Positions 11,511 to 18,236 of a stretch of 18,236 nucleotides of DNA are shown here, one piece after another. The DNA lies in contig JAEWED010000045.1 in the NCBI GenBank assembly GCA_023389745.1, forward strand, positions 1 to 18,236, given 5' to 3'. The DNA comes from Actinomycetes bacterium (GTDB lineage: Bacteria; Actinomycetota; Acidimicrobiia; Acidimicrobiales; Microtrichaceae). The first letter of the stretch is position 1. Each line of letters begins with the position of its first letter. The notes under the pieces were generated by a model, which saw only the letters and a program-made list of their open reading frames with translations, made no database searches and had not been told where the DNA came from. The position numbers and the translations under genes are program-made.

Positions 11511-12731
11511 TCAGATCCGCTCGATGATGATCGCCGGGGCCATGCCGCCGGCGGCGCACATGGTGACCAGACCGAACTGGCCGTCGATGCGCTCCAGCTC
11601 GTCGAGCACGGTGCCGATCAGCATCGCTCCGGTCGCACCGATCGGGTGCCCGAGCGCCATCGCACCGCCGTTGACGTTCACCTTGTCGCGGTCCAGGTCG
11701 AGGTCGCGCATGAACTTCTCGGCCACGACGGCGAACGCCTCGTTGATCTCGAACAGGTCGATGTCGTCGATCGTCAGTCCGGCTCGCTGCAGCACCTTCT
11801 TCGCGGCCGGCACCGGTGCGTTGAGCATGAGGGTCGGGTCGTCGCCGATGTTCGAGGTCGCGACCACACGGGCACGGGCCGTCATGCCGTGCGCCTTCGC
11901 GTAGTCCTCGCTCGCGAGCAGGATCGCCGCGGCGCCGTCGACGACACCCGAGGAGTTGCCGGCGTGGTGCACGTGCTGGATGTCGACGTCGGGGTACTTC
12001 TGGTTGATGAGCTCCCGGAAGGTCGGGAAGTCGCCGTGGCGGTAGTCCGCGATGGCCGGGAAGCTCGGCTGGAGCTTGGCGAGCGACTCGGCGGTCGTGC
12101 CGGGGCGTGGGAACTCCTCGTGGTCGAGCGCGACGGTGCCGTCCAGGTTGAGCACGGGCACCAGGCTCCGGTCGAACCGGCCCTCGGCGATCGCGACCGC
12201 TGCCCGGGCCTGCGACTCGGCGGCCAGCTCGTCGAGCGTCTCACGTGAGATGCCCTCCATCGTGGCGATCGCATCGGCGCAGATGCCCTGGTGCGACTGC
12301 GGGTGGATCGAGCGGAGGTGCTCGTTGTTCGCACCCATCGGCAACATGCCCTTCTTGGGCAGGGACATCATCTCGGTGCCGCCACCGACGACGAGGTCCT
12401 CCATGCCCGCCATGATGGCGTTCGCCGCGATGTTCGTGGCCGTGATGCCCGAGCCGCAGAAGCGGTCGAGCGTGACGCCGCTGGCGGTGATGTCGTAGCC
12501 GGCGTCGAGCGCTGCCATGCGGCCCAGATCGCCGCCCTGCTCGCACACCTGTGCGCTGGTGCCCCACACGACGTCCTCGACATCGGCGGTGTCGAAGCCG
12601 TTGCGGTCGACCAACGCCTCGAGCACGGTGCGTGCGAGGTGCTGCGGGTGCAGGTGGGCGAGCGCCCCCTTGCCCTGCTTGCCGATGCCGCGCGGCGTGC
12701 GGCACGCATCGATGATCAGTGCATCTGCCAT
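11511..12731 (-). CDS. Acetyl-CoA C-acyltransferase (thiolase)
   Basis: A 406-aa thiolase that cleaves a 3-ketoacyl-CoA with CoA, or condenses two acyl-CoAs in reverse. The active-site Cys is C92 in DRFCGSGITATN. The C-terminal half has the FEINEAF motif, H362 in NGGAMALGHPIGATG and C392 in MCAAGGMAP. Length and motif order match family members of about 390-410 aa. ATG 12731 follows a strong AGAGGGGG ribosome-binding site (plus-strand 12737-12744); the longer frame to 12980 enters the divergent promoter region. The N-terminus IDACRTPRGIGKQGKGAL resembles the mycobacterial FadA group used in degradation, but the individual FadA type cannot be fixed here. Its position beside an SDR and an acyl-CoA synthetase fits a beta-oxidation-like role. 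Confidence 0.93.
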   Translation of the reverse strand: MADALIIDACRTPRGIGKQGKGALAHLHPQHLARTVLEALVDRNGFDTADVEDVVWGTSAQVCEQGGDLGRMAALDAGYDITASGVTLDRFCGSGITATNIAANAIMAGMEDLVVGGGTEMMSLPKKGMLPMGANNEHLRSIHPQSHQGICADAIATMEGISRETLDELAAESQARAAVAIAEGRFDRSLVPVLNLDGTVALDHEEFPRPGTTAESLAKLQPSFPAIADYRHGDFPTFRELINQKYPDVDIQHVHHAGNSSGVVDGAAAILLASEDYAKAHGMTARARVVATSNIGDDPTLMLNAPVPAAKKVLQRAGLTIDDIDLFEINEAFAVVAEKFMRDLDLDRDKVNVNGGAMALGHPIGATGAMLIGTVLDELERIDGQFGLVTMCAAGGMAPAIIIERI

Positions 12732-12865
12732 GAGTTCCCCCTCTGGGTCGGTCGACGTCGGGTCGCACCGATCGGGACAGCATGGCGCGTCCGGCGATCC
12801 GATGTCCGGCGCAACGGGTCGTCCGTGCGATCGCGGCCCCTCGATGTCCCACCACGCGGGATGTC

Positions 12866-12886
12866 GGTCCCGCTCGGCTCGGGACC
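12866..12886. promoter_or_regulatory. Inverted repeat upstream of the small ORF
   Basis: GGTCCCG-N7-CGGGACC is a perfect 7-bp-arm repeat ending 6 nt before the TATCGT -10 box of the next gene, covering where its -35 box should be. No -35 hexamer is recognisable there. It could be an operator in the thiolase/small-ORF divergent region. The rest of the 175-bp gap (12732-12906) shows only the thiolase ribosome-binding site. Confidence 0.4.
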
Positions 12887-12892
12887 CGTTCC

Positions 12893-12898
12893 TATCGT
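12893..12898 (+). promoter_or_regulatory. -10 box of the small chimeric ORF
   Basis: TATCGT (TAnnnT) lies 8 nt before the ATG at 12907, with no ribosome-binding site between. This matches the leaderless layout seen at other genes in the window. Confidence 0.4.
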
Positions 12899-12906
12899 CG
12901 ACGCCC

Positions 12907-13197
12907 ATGGGCGAGCAGGCGCCGCGGATCCCGCGCGAGTGGAACGTGTCCGCGGACTGGATGACCGAGGTGCTCCGCACCCGACACCCCGGAGCGGTCG
13001 TGTCGGACGTGGTCAGGGTGGGGGGATCCGAGGGGGCCTCGAGTCGGGCGGTGCTCGGAGTGACCTACTCGAGCGGCTCGGGGCCGGCGACCGACTGCGG
13101 TGTGGTGGACCGCTGGCGCCTCAACGACATGGTCGTGATGGAGGACGTCGTCGACCGACGAGACCATGCGGCCGACCTGACCCGACTCGGCGCCTGA
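12907..13197 (+). CDS. Small ORF, possible chimeric remnant of a kinase-like and an NTF2-like gene
   Basis: A 96-aa ORF with good codon bias. The first about 58 residues (IPREWNVSADWMTEVLRTRHPGAV onward, then GGSEGASSRAVLGVTY) resemble the start of aminoglycoside/ecdysteroid-type phosphotransferases, where a WLTxxLR helix leads into a glycine-containing ATP loop. The last about 30 residues (DRWRL..VVMEDVVDRRD..LTRLGA) look instead like the final strand and tail of a SnoaL/NTF2-like protein. Neither domain is complete and no catalytic residue survives. An internal deletion that fused two genes in frame would explain it. It could also be an intact small protein of an unknown family. It has a promoter of its own and ends 33 nt before the acyl-CoA synthetase gene, so it may now serve as its leader gene. 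The resemblances are from memory, not a search. Confidence 0.5.
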   Translation: MGEQAPRIPREWNVSADWMTEVLRTRHPGAVVSDVVRVGGSEGASSRAVLGVTYSSGSGPATDCGVVDRWRLNDMVVMEDVVDRRDHAADLTRLGA

Positions 13198-13230
13198 GGG
13201 CGACGGGTCCGAACGGAGGAGAGCCCAGGA

Positions 13231-14865
13231 GTGGACGAACTGCAGACGGGGATGAACCTGGCGACGGTGTGGGAGGCCGTCGCCCGAACCGTGCCGGACG
13301 CGCCGGCACTGGTGCACGGCGAGCTGGTGCGATCGTGGCGGGACTTCGAGGACCGGGCCGCTCGGCTCGCCTCGTTCCTCGCCGCCCGCGGCCTCGGCCG
13401 GGGTTCGAACGTCGCCCTCTACCTGTACAACCGTCCGGAGTATCTCGAGGCGACCTTCGCCGCGTTCAAGGTGCGCGCCGCGACGGCGAACGTGAACTAC
13501 CGCTACCTCGAACCGGAGCTCGAGTACCTGCTTGACAACTCCGACGCTGCGGCGGTCGTGTTCCACGCGGAGTTCGCCGCCCGACTCGGCGCGATCCGCG
13601 ACGCGCTGCCGAAGGTGCGTGCGTTCGTGTGCGTCGGCTCCGACGCACAGCACCCCGTGCCGGAGTGGGCGGTCGACCTCGACGACGTGATCGCCGCACA
13701 CGAGCCCGCCCCTCCGATCGAGCGCAGCGGTGACGACCTGTGGCTGCTCTACACCGGCGGCACCACCGGGCTGCCCAAGGGCGTCATGTGGCCGCACCGC
13801 AGCATGCTGGGCGCATCGTCGGCGACCTTCGCTGCGATCAAGGCGCCGGTGCCGACCGACGTCGACGAGGTCGTGGCGGCCGTGCGCACCTTCCACGAGC
13901 GCGACAAGGCGATCAGGCTGCTGCCCGCGGCACCGCTCATGCACGGCACCGCGGCGCTCACCTCGATGTCGGTGCTCGCCGCCGGTGGCACCGTCATCAC
14001 CCTGACGTCGACCTCGTTCGACGCGGACGAGCTCTGCGCCACCGTCGAGGCGCACCGGGTGAGCCAGCTGACGATCGTCGGCGACGCGTTCGCCCGACCG
14101 ATCATCGACGCGCTCGACGCGGCCGACGCGGCGGGTCGGCCCTACGACCTGTCGAGCGTCAGGGTCATCCTCTCGTCGGGAGTCATGTGGTCCCAGCCCA
14201 CCAAGGAGGCGCTGCATCGATGGTGCGGCGCGGCCCTCGCCGATGCGCTCGGTTCCTCGGAGGGGATCGGCTTCGCGAACTCGGTGGCCCGTCCGGGTGT
14301 CGCCGCCACGACGGCCCGCTTCTCGTTGGGAGAGCACGCCCGGGTGATCGACGACGACGGCGTCGACGTCGTGCCGGGCTCCGGGCAGCGGGGCCTGCTC
14401 GCCGTCGGCGGGCCGATCCCGGTCGGCTACTACAAGGACCCCGAGAAGACCGCCGCGACGTTCCGCACGATCGACGGTCGGGTGTGGTCGGTGCCCGGCG
14501 ACTTCGCGACCGTCGAGGCCGACGGCACCGTGCAGCTGCTCGGCCGGGGCTCGGCCTGCATCAACACCGCCGGCGAGAAGGTGTATCCGGAGGAGGTCGA
14601 GGAGGTGCTGAAGCTGCACCCCTCGCTCGGCGACGCGAACGTGCTCGGTGTGCCCGACGAGAAGTGGGGCCAGTCGGTGGTCGCGGTGGTGGCGCCGGTC
14701 GACGGCGCGGCAGCACCCGACGAGGCCGACGTGATCGCTCATGCCAAGGCGCACCTGGCGGGGTACAAGTGCCCCAAGCGGGTGGTCGTCGTCGATCGGG
14801 TGCAGCGTGGGCCGAACGGCAAGCCGGACTACCGCTGGGCCGCAGCCGTGGTCGCCGAGCGCTGA
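13231..14865 (+). CDS. Fatty-acyl-CoA synthetase (FadD-type, AMP-binding)
   Basis: A 544-aa ANL-superfamily ligase that activates a carboxylic acid through an acyl-AMP to an acyl-CoA. The ATP loop is LLYTGGTTGLPKG (TGGTTGLPKG at 175-184). A GSSEGIGF motif follows, then the hinge region VPGDFATVEADGTVQLLGRGS and AGEKVYPEEVE, and the adenylation lysine K531 in PNGKPDYRW. The N-terminus NLATVWEAVARTVPDAPALV is typical of the mycobacterial FadD group. GTG 13231 has GGAGGAGA at 13215-13222; an in-frame ATG at 13252 fits homologues' usual start but lacks a ribosome-binding site. Together with the SDR, thiolase and P450 nearby it suggests activation of a substrate acid for beta-oxidation. The chain length or ring type accepted cannot be told. 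Confidence 0.93.
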   Translation: MDELQTGMNLATVWEAVARTVPDAPALVHGELVRSWRDFEDRAARLASFLAARGLGRGSNVALYLYNRPEYLEATFAAFKVRAATANVNYRYLEPELEYLLDNSDAAAVVFHAEFAARLGAIRDALPKVRAFVCVGSDAQHPVPEWAVDLDDVIAAHEPAPPIERSGDDLWLLYTGGTTGLPKGVMWPHRSMLGASSATFAAIKAPVPTDVDEVVAAVRTFHERDKAIRLLPAAPLMHGTAALTSMSVLAAGGTVITLTSTSFDADELCATVEAHRVSQLTIVGDAFARPIIDALDAADAAGRPYDLSSVRVILSSGVMWSQPTKEALHRWCGAALADALGSSEGIGFANSVARPGVAATTARFSLGEHARVIDDDGVDVVPGSGQRGLLAVGGPIPVGYYKDPEKTAATFRTIDGRVWSVPGDFATVEADGTVQLLGRGSACINTAGEKVYPEEVEEVLKLHPSLGDANVLGVPDEKWGQSVVAVVAPVDGAAAPDEADVIAHAKAHLAGYKCPKRVVVVDRVQRGPNGKPDYRWAAAVVAER

Positions 14866-14967
14866 CCGGGGCCCTCGCCCCACCGGGCGGGACCGTCGGC
14901 CACGGCTCGTCCCACGGGGCGGAACCGCCGGCGACCCGCACCACGAATCGCGGCACCCGCCGCGACA

Positions 14968-14996
14968 TTGGTGTCATAGTGGTGACATCAAATCGT
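14968..14996 (+). promoter_or_regulatory. Inverted-repeat operator and likely promoter of the P450 gene
   Basis: TTGGTGTCA-N6-TGACATCAA (14968-14991) has 9-bp arms with one mismatch, in an AT-richer patch of the 157-bp gap before the P450. TTGGTG (14968-14973) can serve as a -35 box with AATCGT (14991-14996) as a weak -10 at 17-nt spacing, so the repeat covers the spacer where a repressor would block polymerase. No matching site was seen elsewhere in the window. The repeat is seen; promoter and operator roles are inferred. Confidence 0.6.
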
Positions 14997-15022
14997 GACT
15001 CGGACCAGGGGGGATCGATCCG

Positions 15023-16225
15023 ATGAGCAGCACCGATGCGGTGGCGGCGTACTACGACCCGTACGACGTCGACATCAACAACGATCCGTACCCGGCGTTC
15101 CGGGCGCTTCGGACCGAGGCACCCGTCTACTACAACGACGTGCACGACTTCTGGGCGTTGAGTCGCTTCGAGGACATCGACCGGGCATTGCGCGACCACC
15201 AGACGTTCATCTCGGGCAGGGGCGGCATCCTCGAGCTGATCAAGGCGGGCATCGAGATGCCGCCCGGCATCCTGATCTTCGAGGACCCGCCCACCCACAC
15301 CGTGCACCGACGTCTGCTCTCGCGGGTCTTCACCCCCAAGCGGGTCGCCGAGCTCGAACCGAAGGTGCGGGAGTACTGCATCCAGTGCCTCGACCCGTTC
15401 GTCGGTGAGCAGGAGTTCGACTTCATCGCCCACCTCGGCGCACAGGTGCCGATGAAGACGATCAGCATGCTGCTGGGCATCCCCGAGAAGGACCAGGAGT
15501 TCATCCGGGACCGCGTCGACGCCAACATCCGCACCGAAGCCGGCCAGCCCATGGAGGTGCGCGACGACTTCGTCAGCGGCGAGATGTTCGCCGAGTACAT
15601 CGACTGGCGCGCCGAGCACCCCTCCGACGATCTGATGACCGACCTGCTGCAGGCGACGTTCGAGGACGAGACGGGCGAGGTCCGCAGCCTGCGCCGCGAC
15701 GAGATCCTCACCTACGTCAACGTCATCGCCGGAGCGGGCAACGAGACGACGAACCGGCTGATCGGCTGGGCGGGCAAGACGCTGGCCGCACACCCCGACC
15801 AGCGTCGAGAGCTGGTCGAGGACTTCGCGCTCATCCCGAACGCGATCGAGGAGTTGCTGCGCTTCGAGGGGCCGGCGCCCCACGTGGGCCGCTACGTCGC
15901 CAGGGACGTCGAGATCGACGGCGTCACCGTGCCGGCGGGCAGCGCGATCCTGCTGCTCCTGGGGTCGGGCAACCGCGACGAGCGTCGCTGGGCCGACGCC
16001 GACCGCTTCGACATCCACCGAGACGTCGGTCAGATCCTGAGCTTCGGCTACGGCATCCACTTCTGCCTGGGCGCGGCGCTGGCCCGTATGGAGGGCCGCG
16101 TCGCTCTCGAGGAGCTGCTGCGACGCTTCCCCGAGTGGCAGGTCCAGGAGGACCGTGCGCACCTGTCGCCGACCTCGACGGTCCGTGGCTGGGAGACGCT
16201 GCCGGTCACCCTCGGCGCAGCCTGA
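15023..16225 (+). CDS. Cytochrome P450
   Basis: A 400-aa soluble bacterial P450, a haem monooxygenase that hydroxylates an organic substrate using electrons from a ferredoxin and reductase. Neither partner is encoded in the window. Landmarks are the I-helix oxygen-activating AGAGNETT (236-243), the K-helix ExxR at E277-R280 in EELLR, the VGRYVARDVEIDGVTVPAG strand region, and the haem loop FGYGIHFCLGAALARME with thiolate ligand C348. There is no membrane anchor, as usual for bacterial forms. ATG 15023 follows AGGGGGGAT at 15007-15014. The gene has its own upstream inverted-repeat operator. Neighbouring acyl-CoA synthetase and thiolase suggest a lipid, terpenoid or steroid-like substrate, but the CYP family number cannot be assigned here. 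Confidence 0.96.
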   Translation: MSSTDAVAAYYDPYDVDINNDPYPAFRALRTEAPVYYNDVHDFWALSRFEDIDRALRDHQTFISGRGGILELIKAGIEMPPGILIFEDPPTHTVHRRLLSRVFTPKRVAELEPKVREYCIQCLDPFVGEQEFDFIAHLGAQVPMKTISMLLGIPEKDQEFIRDRVDANIRTEAGQPMEVRDDFVSGEMFAEYIDWRAEHPSDDLMTDLLQATFEDETGEVRSLRRDEILTYVNVIAGAGNETTNRLIGWAGKTLAAHPDQRRELVEDFALIPNAIEELLRFEGPAPHVGRYVARDVEIDGVTVPAGSAILLLLGSGNRDERRWADADRFDIHRDVGQILSFGYGIHFCLGAALARMEGRVALEELLRRFPEWQVQEDRAHLSPTSTVRGWETLPVTLGAA

Positions 16226-16244
16226 GCCGGTTCCGCGTGGCCGA

Positions 16245-16257
16245 CCCGGCGACCGGG
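16245..16257 (+). terminator. Small hairpin after the P450 gene
   Basis: CCCGG-cga-CCGGG is a 5-bp stem, 20 nt past the P450 stop and 20 nt before the next promoter. It may be a weak terminator; the short stem and absent T-tract keep confidence low. Confidence 0.25.
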
Positions 16258-16276
16258 ACGGGCGACATCCGTTTCG

Positions 16277-16305
16277 TTGACACTACTTCGAACTCGTAGT
16301 AATTC
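16277..16305 (+). promoter_or_regulatory. Strong promoter of the amidohydrolase gene with nested inverted repeat
   Basis: TTGACA (16277-16282) is a perfect housekeeping -35 box, followed by a 17-nt spacer and TAATTC (16300-16305). This is the best promoter in the window and lies in an AT-rich patch. ACTAC-N9-GTAGT (16282-16286 and 16296-16300) spans the spacer and its centre contains TTCGAA, a layout typical of a repressor operator. The predicted leader is about 70 nt to the ATG at 16382. Confidence 0.7.
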
Positions 16306-16381
16306 TGGCTCACAGCAGTTCGGGATGGGTGGCGGTCCGGGGGACACGCCCACGGTCCGACCGAAGGGACAAGGGGGAACC

Positions 16382-17548
16382 ATGTCCGACACCAGCACGC
16401 TCAGCTATCCGTCGGGGGGCCTCGGTGCGCCGAAGCACCGAAACCCGGGCACACCGCAGGACCTGGGTCTGCCCGCCGGCTTCGAGGTGTTCTCGGCGGA
16501 CGACCACATCAGCCTGGCCGAGGACATCTGGTACGAGCACTTCCCGTCGAACCTGCGGGACCAGGCGCCGCGGGTCATGCAGGTCGACGACGGCTGGGTG
16601 ATCGGCACCGACGGCACGACGTTCCTGCCGCCCGCCTTCATCGAGGTGCTCAACCAGTACGACCCGGTGCCCGGGTCGCACTCCGGTGACATCGACGCAC
16701 GTCTCGGCGCACTCGACGCCGAGGGCGTGACCAGCGAGCTCGCCTTCCCGAACGCGATCCTCGCCCTGCTGATGTGGCCCGACAAGGAGATCCGCGAGCT
16801 CTGCTTCCGGATCTACAACCAGTACCTGGCCGAGGTGCAGCAGCGCTCGGGTGGACGCATCTGGGGGGTCGGGCTCATCAACTGGTGGGACGCGGAGGGC
16901 GCCGCCCGGACGCTCGCCGAGCTGAAGGAGCTCGGCCTGCGCACCTTCCTGTTGCCGCTCAACCCCGGCAAGGGCGACGACGGCCGACCGCTCGACTACG
17001 CCGGTGCCGCGATGTCCGACGTGTGGTCCGCGATCGAGGCCTCGGGGGTGCCGGTCTCGCACCACATCGGCGAGACCACCCCGGGCATCCCCAGCCAGGT
17101 CAACACCGTCGGCGTCGGCATGCTGCAGTCGGTGGCCCCGTTCCGAGAGGTGTTCGCCAAGTACGTGCTCGGCGGCATCCTCGACCGGCACCCCCGCCTG
17201 CAGGTCGGCTGGTTCGAGGGCGGTATCAACTGGGTGCCGTCGGCGATCCAGGACGCGGAGCACATCGCGGCCTCGTTCGCCCACCTGAACGACCACGAGC
17301 CCGAGCACACGATGCAGCACTACTGGGACCGGCACATGACGGCGTCGTTCATGGTCGACCCCCTGGGCCTGGACCTGATCGACCGGATCGGTGTCAGCCG
17401 CGCCATGTGGTCCTCGGACTTCCCGCACAACGAGAGCACCTACGGCTACACGCCGCAGGTGCTCGCCTCGGTCGTCGCCCAGGTCGGCCAGGAGGCGGCG
17501 CAGGCGATCCTCGGCGACAACATCCGCCGGTTCCTCGGACTCGTCTGA
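16382..17548 (+). CDS. Amidohydrolase-2 family metal-dependent hydrolase
   Basis: A 388-aa TIM-barrel enzyme of the amidohydrolase-2 (ACMSD-like) family, whose members hydrolyse or decarboxylate with a bound metal. Likely metal ligands are in FSADDHIS (D40 and H42, the DxH form common in this branch), SHHIGETT (H227/H228) and WSSDFPHNEST (D346, H349). The SADDHISLAEDIWYEHFP opening and the C-terminal ILGDNIRRFLGL helix, where an aldolase-like barrel closes, are typical. ATG 16382 follows AAGGGGGA at 16371-16378. Related genes often sit with P450 and acyl-CoA genes in mycobacteria, and this one is downstream of the P450 under its own strong promoter. Its stop overlaps the next start (TGATG), implying co-translation. 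The substrate is unknown. Confidence 0.9.
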   Translation: MSDTSTLSYPSGGLGAPKHRNPGTPQDLGLPAGFEVFSADDHISLAEDIWYEHFPSNLRDQAPRVMQVDDGWVIGTDGTTFLPPAFIEVLNQYDPVPGSHSGDIDARLGALDAEGVTSELAFPNAILALLMWPDKEIRELCFRIYNQYLAEVQQRSGGRIWGVGLINWWDAEGAARTLAELKELGLRTFLLPLNPGKGDDGRPLDYAGAAMSDVWSAIEASGVPVSHHIGETTPGIPSQVNTVGVGMLQSVAPFREVFAKYVLGGILDRHPRLQVGWFEGGINWVPSAIQDAEHIAASFAHLNDHEPEHTMQHYWDRHMTASFMVDPLGLDLIDRIGVSRAMWSSDFPHNESTYGYTPQVLASVVAQVGQEAAQAILGDNIRRFLGLV

Positions 17549-18236
17549 TGCCCGCCGGACTGATGGAGCGCGTCACACCGACGCACGTCCCCGCCACCCC
17601 CGACCTGGCGCGCATGCGTCGCGACCGGATCGCCAAGGTGCGGTCGGCGATGGCCGACCAGGGACTCGACGCGCTGGTGCTGATCGGCAACACCAACGTC
17701 GTCTACGCCACCGGCGCCACCTGGCCGCTCGGCGACCCTGGCCGCGCCAACTTCGAGCAGCCCGTCGCCGTCGTGCTCGCGGATGACGAGTGGCCCCACC
17801 TGTTCACACCGCTGCCACTCGGGACCGAGCAACCGGACGGCCCCGGCCTGCCCGACGATCATGTGCACGGCCCGGTCTACCTCGACCTGGACGAGGGGGT
17901 GCAGCACTTCGAACGACGACTCGCCGAGCTCGTCCCTTCAGGCGCGGTGATCGGCGTCGACGAGTGGACCTTCGCCATGGCACGGCAGAGCTCGCTGCTC
18001 TTCCCCGAGGGCCGCTCGCCGCGGGACGGCGGCAAGGCGATCAGCAAGTCGAAGCTGCGCAAGACCCCCGACGAGCTCGCCGGTCTGCGAGAGGCGTTGC
18101 GCATCACCGAGTCGGCGATCGCCGAGGTCCAGGCGAGCCTCGCTCCCGGCATGCGCCAGGTCGAGCTGACCGCCACGTTCCTCGGCGCCGTCTTCGACGC
18201 GGGCGCTGATGCCAACACCCTCGACCCGATCTGGCA
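17548..18236 (+). CDS. M24-family aminopeptidase/creatinase-like protein, truncated by window end
   Basis: The first 229 residues of a protein that continues beyond the window. Residues about 20-160 form a creatinase/prolidase N-terminal domain, beginning with RMRRDRIAKVRSAMADQGLDALVLIGNTNVVYATG. The M24 pita-bread domain starts near SKLRKTPDELAGLREALRITESAIAEV, followed by SLAPGMRQVELTATFLGAVFDAGAD. The metal-ligand residues would lie past the window, so activity cannot be judged. ATG 17548 shares one base with the amidohydrolase stop, so the pair is probably an operon. Family members are Xaa-Pro peptidases, creatinases or dimethylsulfoniopropionate (DMSP) lyase-like enzymes; the last two remain possible here. 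Confidence 0.85.
   Translation, partial: MPAGLMERVTPTHVPATPDLARMRRDRIAKVRSAMADQGLDALVLIGNTNVVYATGATWPLGDPGRANFEQPVAVVLADDEWPHLFTPLPLGTEQPDGPGLPDDHVHGPVYLDLDEGVQHFERRLAELVPSGAVIGVDEWTFAMARQSSLLFPEGRSPRDGGKAISKSKLRKTPDELAGLREALRITESAIAEVQASLAPGMRQVELTATFLGAVFDAGADANTLDPIW

Overview
This is high-GC DNA (roughly 70% by eye, G/C-rich third codon positions) from a probable actinobacterium. The actinobacterial signs are a TreS-maltokinase fusion followed by glgB, mycobacterial-style lipid genes (SDR, thiolase, acyl-CoA synthetase, P450, amidohydrolase), and several genes whose start codon lies 6-8 nt after a TAnnnT -10 box, as in leaderless transcripts. An acidimicrobial lineage is possible, but I cannot prove it from sequence alone. 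There are no rRNA or tRNA genes, insertion sequences, CRISPR arrays or phage genes.

Region 1 (1-4089): a TetR regulator (+) converges on a small SRPBCC/AHSA1 protein (-). Divergent from the latter is an 865-aa rifamycin phosphotransferase (Rph). The ATP-binding domain is N-terminal, the substrate domain central, and the catalytic His (H822) C-terminal. About 100 bp upstream of its start is a 19-bp near-palindrome (1375-1393) that matches the rifamycin-associated element (RAE) known from actinomycete rifamycin-resistance genes. Together these look like an inducible rifamycin-inactivation module.

Region 2 (4090-9915): a very strong hairpin (4110-4155) separates rph from a treS-mak fusion, which overlaps glgB by ATGA; a small unknown gene follows. 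TreS-Mak turns trehalose into maltose 1-phosphate and GlgB branches alpha-glucan. The linking maltosyltransferase GlgE is not in the window.

Region 3 (9954-14865): a TetR gene (-) is divergent from an SDR (+), and their -10 boxes and a TACC-N3-GGTA palindrome overlap. The SDR converges on a thiolase (-) across a 12-bp-stem hairpin. A 96-aa ORF that looks like a chimeric remnant and a fatty-acyl-CoA synthetase follow on +.

Region 4 (14866-18236): a cytochrome P450 sits behind a 9-bp-arm inverted-repeat operator. A metal-dependent amidohydrolase has a near-consensus TTGACA-17-TAATTC promoter with an inverted repeat in its spacer, and it overlaps by 1 nt the start of an M24-family peptidase that runs off the window. 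Regions 3 and 4 read as a locally regulated catabolic cluster for an acyl, isoprenoid or steroid-like substrate; the substrate cannot be told from sequence.
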